Source: Anisus vortex | Taxonomy: Eukaryota; Mollusca; Gastropoda; Planorbidae | Length of the DNA stretch: 64,000 nt | Direction: 5' to 3' | Assembly: GCA_949126835.1 (NCBI GenBank) | Contig: OX421493.1 | Coordinates: 59,877,898-59,941,897 of the forward strand | Part shown: piece after piece, positions 22,083 to 34,300 of the stretch | Position numbering within the stretch: position 1 is the stretch's first letter | Layout: every line of letters begins with the position of its first letter | The notes under the pieces: model-generated | What the model saw: the letters and a program-made list of their open reading frames with translations, nothing else | The model's database searches: none | Told to the model about the DNA's origin: nothing | Translations under genes and position numbers: made by a program

Positions 22083-22559
22083 GTAAAAGCTTTTAGTAAA
22101 GTATTAAGTAAGGTCCATTTATCAGCCATTGATCAGGATTATTAGAAGCGAAGTTTGGGCAATATTTTTCACAGCCAACTGCAGCAAGCTTTGTTTAGTA
22201 TTGATCAGTATTCATAAATATTCGTCCATTATTCTTATTTAAAATATGTACGTTTCTTACACATAAGTCATTATTACATCAAATATTACTTAGCTTTAGA
22301 GTGTTTTAAGTTTTCGAATTCCCTAAGGATGATAACTGTCATATTATTCTCAAAGAATCAGCAACGTTTAAAATTCAACTGCATAGTGTTTTAAACAACT
22401 TTAGCCGTTAATTTCATTGATAGGGTTTGAAACAGCCTTAACCGTTGAATTATATATAATCGTGTGTACTTAAGCTTATAACTACTTGCAAACAAAATGT
22501 CAAAATAACAGATACCCCTCGAGACAAATCCAACTTCAGTAAATGTTAATTAATCTTGA

Positions 22560-23340
22560 CACTCAGGTGAAATAATACCCAAGCAAAAATAACAAACATC
22601 AACATGCAAAATATAAATCTATGGAGGAACAAGTCTATTGCCTATACACGTACCCAAGGAGACTCAAACTACAACATACGAAAAGAGTTATAGGACATTG
22701 TCAACTCAGCGAATCTTCCACTACATGTACTACAAAACATGTATACTCCACACACATCTCTACACAGGGCACACAGTACAGCAATCAGACCAGATGTGAC
22801 ACTAATATCAACAGACATAAGTAATCAGCACATGTACACATTGCTCGATGATGTTGGCAGCGAACATTAAACCTTCTAATCAAGGTAGAAAGATCAGGTG
22901 GATCATGTGGATGCAAGATAAACATACAAAAAAAACCTTGTGGGACTACACAAAAGCTAACAAGATCACAGAGCAACTGCAAGACATACTTCAAGTGGCC
23001 ATACTCACCATACTGTACCATATAGCTAGTAGCATTAGTAAAAATAAAGTCAAATCAGGAAAACTGTTCAAAGAAATATAAATACAACTAACTACAATAA
23101 ACTGACTGCCAAAAAAAAATATATTACATAACAGCCAACAAAAAAGCAAAGTTGCTCAAAACATGTGCTGAATGGAGAGCAATGAAACATAACGTAATCC
23201 AAGGTCCATGAAACGATGGAAATCTATAACAATAGAAAGCAAGCAAGAATAAAGCAGAAAAAATAAACACACATTTTGTAAGCGCAAGAAAATCACAGCC
23301 AGGCAAGAGCCAAAACCTTTTCAACCTAAGCAAGAGAAAA
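22560..23340 (+). pseudogene. LINE fragment: end of endonuclease domain and linker
   Basis: Broken plus-strand frames include R-P-D-V-T-L-I-S-T-D-I-S-N at about 22791 followed by LLDDVGSEH, matching the S-P-D-(V/I)-T-...-D-x-G-S-D-H-L-P-I end of LINE endonucleases. K/R-rich decayed linker sequence follows. Several stops are present. The 7-bp satellite begins where this fragment ends. Confidence 0.6.
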
Positions 23341-23387
23341 GCCCAACTGCCAATATTAAAACATTTGAATCACACCCTTTACCCTGA

Positions 23388-26300
23388 AACATGTACCCTG
23401 TACCATGTACCATGTACCCTGTACCATGTACCCTGTACCATGTACCCTGTACCATGTACCCTGTACCCTGTACCATGTACCATGTACCCTGTACCATGTA
23501 CCATGTACCATGTACCATGTACCCTGTACCATGTACCCTGTACCATGTATCCTGTACCATGTACCATGTATCCTGTACCATGTACCATGTACCCTCTATC
23601 ATGTACCACGTACCCTGTACCATGTACCATGTACCATGTATCCTGTACCATGTACCATGTACCCTCTATCATGTACCACGTACCCTGTACCATGTATCCT
23701 GTACCATGTATCCTGTACCATGTACCATGTACCATGTACCATGTACCATGTACCATGTACCCTCTATCATGTACCACGTACCCTGTACCATGTACCATGT
23801 ACCATGTATCCTGTACCATGTACCCTGTACCATGTACCATGTACCATGTACCATGTATCATGTACCATGTACCATGTACCCTGTACCATGTACCATGTAC
23901 CATGTACCCTGTACCATGTACCATGTACCCTGTACCCTGTACCATGTATCCTGTATCATGTACCACGTACCCATGTACCACGTACCCTGTACCATGTACC
24001 ATGTATCCTGTACCATGTACCATGTATCATGTACCATGTACCCTGTACCCTGTACCATGTACCCTGTACCATGTACCCTGTACCATGTACCATGTATCAT
24101 GTACCATGTACCCTGTACCATGTACCCTGTACCATGTACCCTGTACCATGTACCATGTACCATGTACCATGTATCATGTACCATGTACCATGTACCATGT
24201 ACCCTCTATCATGTACCACGTACCCTGTACCATGTACCATGTACCCTGTACCATGTACCATGTACCCTGTACCATGTACCATGTACCATGTACCCTGTAC
24301 CATGTACCATGTACCATGTATCCTGTACCATGTACCATGTATCCTGTACCACGTACCCTGTACCCTGTACCATGTACCATGTACCATGTACCATGTATCC
24401 TGCACCATGTACCCTGTACCCTGTACCATGTACCCTGTACCATGTACCCTGTAGCATGTACCATGTATCCTGTACCATGTACCATGTACCATGTATCCTG
24501 TACCATGTACCATGTACCATGTACCATGTACCATGTACCATGTACCATGTATCCTGTACCATGTACCATGTATCCTGTACCATGTACCATGTACCCTGTA
24601 CAATGTACCATATACCATGTACCATGTATCCTTTACCATGTACCCTGTACGATGTACCCTGTACCATGTACCCTTTACCATGTAGCATGTACCATGTACC
24701 CTGTACCATGTACCCTTTACCATGTACCCTTACCATGTATCCTGTACCATGTACCCTTACCATGTATCCTGTACCATGTACCCTGTACCATGTAACCTAT
24801 AGCATGTACCCTTTACCCTGTACCATGTACCATGTACCATATACCCTGTAGCATGTACCCTTTTCCCTGTACCATGTACCATGTACAATGTATTCTGTAC
24901 CCTGTACCCTGTACCATGTACCATGTATCCTGTAACCTGTAGCTTGTACCCTTTACCCTGTACCATGTATCCTGTACCATGTATCCTGTACCATGTACCA
25001 TGTGCCTTGTACCATGTACCATGTACCATGTACCATGTACCATGTACCCTGTACCATGTACCCTGTACCATGTACCCTGTAGCATGTATTCTGTACCATG
25101 TATCCTGTACCATGTACCATGTGCCTTGTACCATGTACCATGTACCATGTACCATGTACCATGTACCATGTACCATGTACCCTGTACCATGTACCCTGTA
25201 CCATGTACCCTGTACCCTATAACATGTACCCTGTAGCATGTACCATGTACCCTGTACCATGTACCATGTACCATGTACCATGTACCCTGTACCATGTACC
25301 CTGTAGCATGTACCATGTACCATGTACCCTGTACCATGTACCCTGTACCATGTACCATGTACCCTGTAGCATTTACCATGTATCCTGTACCCTGTACCAT
25401 GTACCCTGTACCATGTACCCTGTACCATATACCCTGTACCCTGTACCATGTACCCTGTACCATGTACCCTGTACCATGTACCCTGTACCATGTACCCTGT
25501 ACCATGTACTATGTACCCTGTAGCATGTACCCTGTACCATGTACCCTGTACGATGTACCATGTACCCTGTACCATGTACCCTGTACCATGTACCCTGTAC
25601 CCTGTACCATGTACCCTGTACCTTGTACCCTGTACCCTGTACCATGTACCCTGTACCATATACCCAGTACCATGTACCATGTACCCTGTACCATGTACCC
25701 TGTACCATGTATCCTGTACCCTGTACCATGTACCCTGTACCATGTACCATATACCATGTACCATGTACCCTGTACCATGTACCCTGTACCATGTACCCTG
25801 TACCATGTACCCTGTATCATGTACCATTTACCCTGTACCATGTACCCTGTACCATGTACCATGTACCATGTACCCTGTACCATGTACCATGTACCCTGTA
25901 CCATGTACCCTGTACCATGTACCATGTACTCTGTAGCATGTACCCTGTAGCATGTACCCTGTACCATGTACCCTGTACCATGTACCCTGTACCCTGTACC
26001 GTGTACCCTGTACCATGTACCCTGTACCATGTACCATGTATCCTGTACCATGTACCATGTAGCATGTACCCTGTAGCATGTACCCTGTAGCATGTACCAT
26101 GTATCCTGTACCCTGTACAATGTACCCTGTACCATGTACAATGTACCCTGTAGCATGTACCCTGTACCAGGTACCCTGTACCATGTACCCTGTAGCATGT
26201 ACCCTTTACCCTGTACCATTTACCCTGTAGCATGTACCCTTTACCCTGTACCATGTACCATGTACCCTGTACAATGTACCATGTACCCTGTACAATGTAC

Positions 26301-27503
26301 CCTGTAGCATGTACCCTGTACCAGGTACCCTGTACCATGTACCCTGTACCATGTACCCTGTACCATGTACCCTGTACCATGTACCTTGTACCATGTACCC
26401 TGTACCATGTACCCTGTACCATGTACCATTTACCCTGTAACATGTACCCTGTACCATGTACCCTGTACCATGTACCTGTACCATGTACCATGTACCCTGT
26501 ACCATGTACCCTGTACCATGTACCATGTACTCTGTAGCATGTACCCTGTAGCATGTACCCTGTACCATGTACCCTGTACCATGTACCCTGTACCATGTAC
26601 CCTGTACCATGTACCCTGTACCATGTACCCTGTACCATGTACCCTGTAGCATGTACCCTGTATCCTGTACCATGTACCATGTAGCATGTACCCTGTAGCA
26701 TGTACCCTGTAGCATGTACCATGTATCCTGTACCCTGTACAATGTACTCTGTACCATGTACAATGTACCCTGTAGCATGTACCCTGTACCAGGTACCCTG
26801 TACCATGTACCCTGTAGCATGTACCCTTTACCCTGTACCATTTACCCTGTAGCATGTACCCTTTATCCTGTACCATGTACCATGTACCATGTACCCTGTA
26901 CAATGTACCATGTACCCTGTACAATGTACCCTGTAGCATGTACCCTGTACCAGGTACCCTGTACCATGTACCCTGTACCATGTACCCTGTAGCATGTAGC
27001 CTTTACTATGTACCATGTAGCATGTACCCTTTACCATGTACCCTGTACCATGTACCCTGTAGCATGTACCCTGTACCATGTACCTTGTAGCATGTACCCT
27101 GTAGCATGTACCATCTACCATGTACCCTGTACCCTGTACCCTTTACCCTGTACCATTTACCCTGTATCATGTACCCTTGTAGCATGTATCATGTACCATG
27201 TACCATGTACCATGCACCATGTACCCTGTCTCATGTACCCTGTACCATGTACCCTGTAGCATGCACCCTTTACCCTGTACCCTGTACCATGTACCCTGTA
27301 GCATGCACCCTGTAGCCTGTACCCTTTGCCCTGTACCATGTACCCTGTAGCATGTACCCTGTACCATGTAGCATGTACCCTGTACAATGTACCCTGTCGC
27401 ATGTACCCTTGACCCTGTACCATGTACCCTGTAGCATGTACCCTTTATCCTGCACCATATACCCTATGGCATGTACCCTTTACCCTATACCATGTACCCT
27501 TGT
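23388..27503. repeat. 4.1-kb heptamer satellite (CCATGTA/CCCTGTA)
   Basis: About 590 copies of a 7-bp unit, mainly CCATGTA and CCCTGTA, with TCCTGTA, TCATGTA, GCATGTA and CAATGTA variants. Left of about 24,400 the repeated cluster CTCTATCATGTACCACGTA marks a higher-order unit (near 23590, 23668, 23760, 24205). GCATGTA, ACAATGT and CCAGGTA dominate the right part. Blocks around 26100-26330 recur around 26720-26960, about 622-630 bp apart. Long stop-free frames exist on both strands (up to 486 codons) but are forced by a stop-poor heptamer; I see no sign of real coding. It lies in the gene A intron between modules 6 and 7. Confidence 0.96.
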
Positions 27504-27800
27504 TGTAAAAACTCCATTTAGAAGGAACCAATCGTCACACAGATGTAGTCGCTCTCAACAAAAACTAAAAGCTTACTAGTTCAAGAGACAAAATTAATTT
27601 AAATTTAAAAGTATAATCCTTTTCTGATTATTTCTAAACTAAACCTACAAAAACTGGAAAAAAAGAAATAAAAATTTAAATAAAATTATTGTAACAAGTA
27701 ACACGTCTTCTAATTTAAATATGAAAAAGATCCGCAATTATACTTATATGACTATATTATGTATTCAATAAAACATACATCTTAGTAAAAACCTTTACAG
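27504..27800 (+). other. Gene A intron, little seen
   Basis: The first 70 bases resume a LINE-like frame (KTPFRRNQSSHRCSRSQQK), which might continue the fragment left of the satellite. The rest is AT-rich intron with nothing recognised. Confidence 0.35.
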
Positions 27801-27935
27801 TTTGCAACGTCGGGTATTCTGGAAAAAAATGTGAAACTGCCTGCCCTATCAACTGTTTAAATAACACGTGTAATCCAGTAACTGGTCAGTGTCTCAGATG
27901 TAAACCTGGATTTCAAGGTCGAACCTGTGCTAACG
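27801..27935 (+). CDS. Gene A exon: EGF-like module 7
   Basis: 135 nt, phase 1 to 1, acceptor ACCTTTACAG, donor GTAGGA. The frame starts VCNVGYSGKKCETACPINC and ends GFQGRTCANG, with eight cysteines. It is most similar to module 2 (7710-7844), not to the neighbouring modules. An older duplication therefore placed this type at both ends of the EGF stalk. Confidence 0.9.
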
Positions 27936-28167
27936 GTAGGAATTTTATGTTACTATTATTAATGAAATGAAAAACGCAACATCATCACCTAGAATAAGTT
28001 TATTTTTTTACTTTGAGTTAGAAATTTAATTTATGTATTATATTTCTCTGCATCAAAATGATCATTATGTCGCCAATAATTATAAAGAAATAAGTAACAT
28101 GAGTATTCTAGAAAAATTATGTTTTTTACTTCTTTTTAAATTACATAATCCTTGATTTTCAAAATAT

Positions 28168-28650
28168 GTTAAACCAAAGACTTAAATAAGAAGGACCGCT
28201 TGCTCTATTTATAGAGCTAAATTGTTAGTTTGCGCATGCGTCGCCCCCGATTTGCAGTCATGTCTTCCGGTGTAAATAAATATGAGGAATTGTAAACTAT
28301 CGCAAGGTACTGTCTATATTAACGGATGCTACACGCTTGAAACATAGTAATGTGTATTCAAAACTATAATGCCTGCTAGCAAATGTCCTATTCTTGGATT
28401 TTAAGCATGTTATACTCAACAAAGGTGCTTTTTACCAGAAGACTTGAGTAGATGTCGAAGGCTGTGCTTGCAAGCGGTCTTATTATAGTCTTTACTTATA
28501 CATAATTTTCCATTAATAAAATTAAATCATAGCGATTAATTAAACTGGAAGTATGCAATGCAAACAAAAATTTTGAAAAGTAGTCATTCGAGTCATCAAA
28601 CAGCAGAAATATTAAAGCAAGTGGTCCATCTTATAGTCTTTGGTTTAAAT
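28168..28650. repeat. Inverted-repeat element, possible MITE
   Basis: TTAAACCAAAGAC at about 28168, followed by AAGAAGGACCGCTTGCTC, is matched in reverse at about 28612-28650 (AAGCAAGTGGTCC, GTCTTTGGTTTAA). A partial third copy lies in reverse at about 28466-28500. There is no ORF. This suggests a foldback or MITE-like element in the last intron of gene A; target duplications were not resolved. Confidence 0.45.
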
Positions 28651-29273
28651 TTTTTTACTTTTCTAAACGATGACTCCGAAAAGTTAGATAACTAGATTCA
28701 ATGCGCATTGTGTAACATTTCATAAATTTATGGCATCTATCTTAATTTATAAGATCCTGGGAGTTTGGCATCTGCAGACTGTAGACTGAGGTCGGGATAG
28801 TGTGTGCGGGCGGGGAGATTTGTCCTTGCAGGCGCCTTGTCTCTCAACATGATAAACTGAGTAATTGTATCTTATCAGACTAGACTGACCGCTGTAATTT
28901 AATAATTTTATTATTTCCATCATGCCATAGTTTGTTGTTGTATGACCGGAAGGAAGTGAATGGGGGGGGGGGGGTAAAGAAAAGGGAGATAAAACAGTTG
29001 ACGTTTGGTCAGAAAGAACGGACAGGCAGTGGTGATTGTTGAGCTGGGGAGAAATTTGGACTAGAGTATTGTGGACAACTCTTATTTTGTCTTTTTGTTT
29101 TTACAGTTTTCTTTCTATTTGCTAATTTTTTAAATGTTTATTCAATATAACACTAACACATTTAAATAAGGTAGTCTTTTTTAAATATTAAGCAGATTAA
29201 ATTAAATATTATTATTTTAAATTTTTAAGCAGATAAGCAAAATTATGTTGTTGTTTTTTTCTGTACTTTTCAG

Positions 29274-29452
29274 ATTTACAACAAATCCATGGTGACAATG
29301 ACAGCATCAGTCTCGTACTTCTAAATATTCTAATACCTGTTGTTTCTTTGTGTTTACTATTTGTCGTATTAGTTATAGGAATTTATATGTACTTGTTTCG
29401 ATACAAGAAAAAGATTACCAGTGCAGTTGCAGCAGCACATGAAGAGGAATAG
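29274..29452 (+). CDS. Gene A last exon: transmembrane helix and short tail
   Basis: Acceptor CTGTACTTTTCAG; the frame opens in phase 1 as DLQQIHGDNDS. It enters a hydrophobic stretch of about 25 residues (I-S-L-V-L-L-N-I-L-I-P-V-V-S-L-C-L-L-F-V), then reaches a basic stop-transfer cluster R-Y-K-K-K and ends AAAHEEE with TAG at 29450-29452. This is a typical type I membrane anchor with a cytoplasmic tail of about 20 residues and no signalling domain. The EGF module at 27801 joins it in phase. Confidence 0.88.
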
Positions 29453-29464
29453 GCTAGGCCTGGA

Positions 29465-30300
29465 GTATATCTCCCTTCGTATCATGTAGAGTGTCTCCCG
29501 TTGTATAATGTAGAGTGTGTCTCCCTTTGTAGCATGTGGAGTGTGTCTCCCTTTGTATAATGTAAAGTATGTCTCCCTTTGTAAAATGTGGATTGTGTCT
29601 CCGTTTGTATAATGTGGATTGTGTCTCCCTTTGTATCATGTGTATTGTGTCTCCCTTTGTATAATGTAAAGTATGTCTCCCTTTGTATAATGTGGATTGT
29701 GTCTCCCTTTGTTTAATGTGGATTGTGTCTCCCTTTGTATCATGTGGATTGTGTCTCCCTTTGTATAATGTAAAGTATGTCTCCCTTTGTGTCATGAGGA
29801 TTGTGTCTCCCTTAGTATAATGTAAAGCATGTCTCCCTTTGTAAAATGTGGATTGTGTCTCCCTTTGTATAATGTATTGTGTGTCTCCCTTTGTATAATG
29901 TCTTGTGTGTCTTCCTTTGTTTCATGTGTACTGTGTCTCCCTTTGTATAATGTCTTGTGTGTATCCCTTTGTATAATTTCTTGTGTGTCTCCCTTTGTAT
30001 AATGTCTTGTGCGTCTCCCTTTGTATAATGTCTTGTGTGTCTCCCTTTGTATAATGTCTTGTGTGTCTCCCTTTGTATACTGTCTTGTGCGTCTCCCTTT
30101 GTATAATGTCTTGTGTGTCTCCCTTTGTATAATGTCTTGTGCGTCTCCCTTTGTATAATGTCTTGTGTGTCTCCCTTTGTATAATGTCTTGTGTGTCTCC
30201 CTTTGTATAATGTCTTGTGTGTCTCCCTTTGTATAATGTCTTGTGTGTCTCCCTTTGTATCATGTCATGTGTGTCTCCCTTTGTATCATGTCGAGTGTGT
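29465..30300. repeat. 26-bp minisatellite in the gene A 3' region
   Basis: About 32 copies with a 26-bp period and core GTGTCTCCCTTTGTATAATG. It starts about a dozen bases after the gene A stop and ends just before a polyadenylation-type signal, so it probably lies in the 3' untranslated region. Open frames on the minus strand (R-E-T-H-K-T-L-Y-K-G) are repeat artefacts. Confidence 0.93.
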
Positions 30301-30310
30301 ACACCTTGAG

Positions 30311-30316
30311 AATAAA
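30311..30316 (+). terminator. Candidate gene A polyadenylation signal
   Basis: AATAAA occurs 10 bases after the 3' minisatellite. Further AATAAA-like hexamers occur near 30334 and 30397. Which one is used cannot be told without transcripts. Confidence 0.4.
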
Positions 30317-30478
30317 TTATCAACTATTGTAAAATAAAAATAAATGACAAAGAATGTTTTAAGAAGTTAGTTTATTCTGTTGTTTTCGAGTAAGGAAATA
30401 AAATATCTTTATGAAGAATTTCCATTTTTTCATTCTCTACTCATTCCTTCCGTATATCTATCTTTTTATCTCTCTATA

Positions 30479-31056
30479 GGGCGTTTGCAATCACGTGACA
30501 AAAAGCACGTGATTTGTGTTTACTTTGAGTAATGGTGTACAATTAAATATGGCCGCTGTATTAATAAAGTTTCATATAGGCTCGAGCTTTTTTTAAATGA
30601 TGTGTTGTGTTTTAAGTCTTATTAAGATTTAAGCTGTATTATGTATGTTAAATAAAATAGGCTATTTTATTATTATCATAGACGTAGATCATAGACGATG
30701 TGAGCCTAATAGTGACTTGACTAGATAGCCTATTCACCAACAATATCAATATCACTTGACTTGACATCGTAGCCTAACCTACGAAACATTAAAAGTGTAG
30801 GCCTATAAAGTGAAATTGAAAGTGTAAATAGGTGTAGCCGGCCCTAGCCTAATCACATTAATCAATTAATCTACAGTACTACTATTTACCTCCTTATTTT
30901 TGAGTAGGATAGCCAGTATTCAGATGTGAATTTTGCATGATAAAGAAGTACTTTACTTTCACCACGTTACGTTTGTACCTCAAGTGGGTTCTATATTTAC
31001 ACAAATACGTCACTAATTTAACCAAAAATATTAAGCTCCGCCCACTGAAAACGCTC
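30479..31056. mobile_element. MITE copy 2
   Basis: A 578-bp relative of 7877-8440 with the same ends (GGGCGTTTGCA left, GAGCGTTTTCA right, reversed) and flanking TA dinucleotides at 30477-30478 and 31057-31058. Internal landmarks such as TTTCATATAGGCTCGAGCTT and GTGTAGGCCTATAAA are shared. Confidence 0.68.
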
Positions 31057-31114
31057 TATTTCATTGTATATCTTCTATTTCTCTCTATTGCTGTATCTCT
31101 TACACTTGCTCTCT

Positions 31115-31322
31115 TTCCGAATGTTCTGGGTTCGCATCCTGCCTGGTGAAATAACTTTTCCTGAGTGTATACAGTTCTGATGTGTACTTGACATTAGTTG
31201 GGGCAAAATAAAGATTTTGGGACAAGTTCGTGGGCCACACAATCCCCTAGTATGCCGTGTCCACAGAAACTGGTGAACACTACTTTACTGACGCTATGGT
31301 CGGACAGGATTATTACTTACTA
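31115..31322 (+). mobile_element. tRNA-derived SINE, 5'-truncated copy
   Basis: Starts near a B-box-like GGTTCGCATCC and continues through the family body: T-G-A-G-T-G-T-A-T-A-C-A-G, TGACATTAGTTGGGG, CCCCTAGTATGCCGTG and CCACAGAAACTGGTGAAC. The same body is found at 38391-38650 and 39080-39362. The tRNA head is mostly missing. Confidence 0.72.
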
Positions 31323-34300
31323 AAATATTATAGGTGTGAACGTTATCAGGATAATGCCAGTAAATTCTTTAAAAATAATCCATAAACGAAATCCAACATC
31401 TTTTATTATTAGGCTAAAATGAACATAACCCTAACCCTAACCCTAAAATGAACATAATTTATATACCGGTTGCATTGTGCACTAGTGACAGTGTTAGAAT
31501 AAAACATCAGCTGTCTAGTAAGGTCTAGAGTCTAGAACCTTTTAAACTGCGTAAATAATCACATTGTTTTATAGCTAAATGTGATTAATTAAATAGGTAA
31601 TTATGAAGGTTGTACATTAAAAATTAAGATACAATGTTAAGGTCACTATCGATAGCACAACAGTAAGATTTAGACCACTACAAGCTTCAAAAGTATTTAT
31701 TATATTGTAACAGGATACATAAATTTGATGAACTAGATTGTGAGAATAATAAACATGGCAAAGCTCTTTGTAACTTCACTAGTAGGCCTAGTAATGCCCG
31801 TCAAAATAACGGCGAAACAAATCATTACAAGATGATTTAATAAAAGAATAAAAACAATCAAAAGAAAAAACACAATACAAATAATACATAATATTTCACA
31901 GAACGGGAAAACCAAATCCGGTATAACGTATAATTTTAAAACCATTTTAAAGGAACATAATTAATTGTGAATGGGTTTTAAATGTCTCTCCAGTTTATGA
32001 GATAGATAAGCTAAGATTGCTTTATTGATCCAAATAAATGGAAATTTGATTTGATTACATAAGTTCCGTCTTTCTAAATACTTAAAACAATATTAAAGAA
32101 CAATTTATAATCAAACACAATAGAAATACATGAAAATAATTAGTAAAACATATTATTAAAAAAAAATTAAGAAAAATAGTTGAAATAACAAAAAATGTAA
32201 AGGATATTTCCGTTAAATGGCATAGCAGTCTGAAGGGGACAAATAATATATATTTACAAACATATAAACAACTTATAAATAATCTAATTAGGCTATATGT
32301 AGCCCTTGTTTATATCTGACAATAATAGTGTCGTATACCGGGTTGAATAATAATTGAAACTGTTCTACCTTCGATTATAATACTACAGGTAGGCCTAATA
32401 CGTTTATTTTAATTACATGTAGGCCTATATTTGAAACTAAATAATTCAGTCCCGCATTAAAACCTGACAGTCATCCAAACATCGGTATGTAATTAGCCTA
32501 TAGCAACAACAAAGTTATGAAATATATTTACATCCTAGAATATAAACATCAGTCTCTTATACTGGACGAGTTCTTATGCTGAAATAAAAACAAATTGTTC
32601 GATACAACTTGAGACTACATTCATGTGTAATAATAGTCACTGATTCAAGTTAGTTTGAAGACAATGTTCAAGAAGTCGTGGCTATTAAGGTTCTCGCAGG
32701 CGGTAAAACGCCCCCTCACTTTCCTGAGCCCCCTAATGTATTTTTAAAAGTGGAAACGTCTTGTATATATATGTTCATTGATTTATTTAACTTCATCGTG
32801 TGAAGATTTTTAACGTGAAAAATGTTCAAGTTATTTAAGAAAATCGTAAAGTGTACTTAATCTTATAGTTTTCTGCCATAGTGTTAATATCAAGACAAAA
32901 TTCTAGAAGGAACGTGTGCTGTTTGAAATTACATAACTATGAAGGTTAGTTTTGTTTCATTGATAACTAATATCTATAATCATTTAGTTATTCCTCAGTG
33001 TTACGCTATAAACATAAAAGCAGAGCATCCATGTTGGAGGTAAAACGCTCCCATTGGTTTGGGGCAAGATGCCCCTGTCTCCGCCGCCATTTTTCCTTTT
33101 ATAAAATGTGTAGGCCTATATGAAATAAATGTTTGTTTGTTATACATTAATTAGATATTGCGTTTATTGGAAAAACAATTGTTTAGAAGCATATTTTAAT
33201 TGCAATTTATTACCTTAATTTATATTTTTATATTTATTAGATCTAGAATTTAGTAGGTAGCAGGTGATATAGTAGATAATATAAATATAAGAATTAGTTT
33301 AGTCTTAAAATTGAAAACCTAAATTACAGGTATATTAAATAGGGCCTACATATCCCAATATTAAGTAATATGTTGTTAATTTTTCTAACATTTAATAACA
33401 ATTCCCTTCTTAAACATTTTATTTTAAATGTGATCATTCTACAGATGTTTTATAAATACATTCGAAGGACACCAAGAGGACACTATAGTACGGAGGCTTT
33501 GTCAAAAGCACAATGATTTTTTGCTAGATCTATTTCTATTATTAGAAAATAAAAATAAAGATGTGTTATGTTTAAGTTGATGTTATTAGTTATTGTTGTT
33601 TAATTTCAAGTTTGCATTTGTCTATACATCTATATCTAAGAATATCTTCAAAAATACCTATGGGTTAAGATGCCTTTTAAGGGGCCTTATGCACGGGGTA
33701 AGTTGCCCCTTTAAAAAAAATTTGAAATATTTCACCAAAGGGTAATAACAATGTCTCCTGTGGTAGTATAAGTGTTAGCACGCATAGAAGTCAATCATAT
33801 TAGGTGAAACAAATTATAATATATCATACCATTTTCAAAACATTAAATCTGCCTTAGAGGGGGCTGGCTGCCCCAGTCTGACCTAAACTAGAAGGAATGT
33901 CCTCGCATATCTGAGTATCAGAACACTTTCTTCCCGTGTAGGCCTATAACATGATATAAGCTTAAGATAACAGCAAAATTAACCGATACAGTACAAACAA
34001 AGCATTTTTAAAAAAAGTATTAAAATGGAAACGCAACGTATTTTTAAACCAAAGTGTGCAATTATTTTCGAAAATCCCATATTTCATTGGTTTACTCGGA
34101 AAGGTCAAAATACTATTGAACGACAGACACAAATTCAACACTAAAATAAATAGTTTTTTGAAACGGTAAGAATTGGGCTTTTAAATATGTTTTTGTGTTG
34201 ATTTTAAAAAACTATATAATTATATATAGCTTCACAATGTAAAAGTATTGTTCTAGTGTTTTATTTATCATTAGAATCAAGTCTGTCATATAATAGTCAT

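Larger units (their letters stand above)
4600..29452 (+). other. Gene A: FTP/EGF single-pass membrane receptor, 5' end missing
   Basis: This is the span of the first gene model. Ten exons, all spliced AG/GT and all phase 1 to phase 1, join into an open frame of about 517 codons. The order is FTP lectin-like domain (exons 4600-4821 and 5817-6014), seven EGF-like modules (6650, 7710, 18665, 20346, 21294, 21945, 27801) and a transmembrane exon ending in TAG at 29452. The design predicts a type I cell-surface protein with a sugar-binding-like N-terminal part and an EGF stalk. The tail after the helix is only about 20 residues and has no kinase or phosphatase domain. Family knowledge (MEGF/scavenger-type and gastropod FTP-EGF receptors) suggests recognition or adhesion, but no ligand can be inferred. 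Signal peptide and upstream modules are not seen. Exon borders are read by eye, and cDNA support is lacking. Confidence 0.72.

Noticed and set aside
23321..26981. Many ORFs of 60-486 codons on both strands encoding Y-P-V-P-C-T-M or M-V-H-G-T-W-Y repeats
   Set aside because: They are translations of a 7-bp satellite that happens to lack stop codons; both strands and several frames are equally open and no start, splice or domain signal supports coding.
29454..30323. Minus-strand ORFs rich in R-E-T-H-K-T-L-Y-K-G
   Set aside because: Artefact of the 26-bp minisatellite in the 3' region of gene A.
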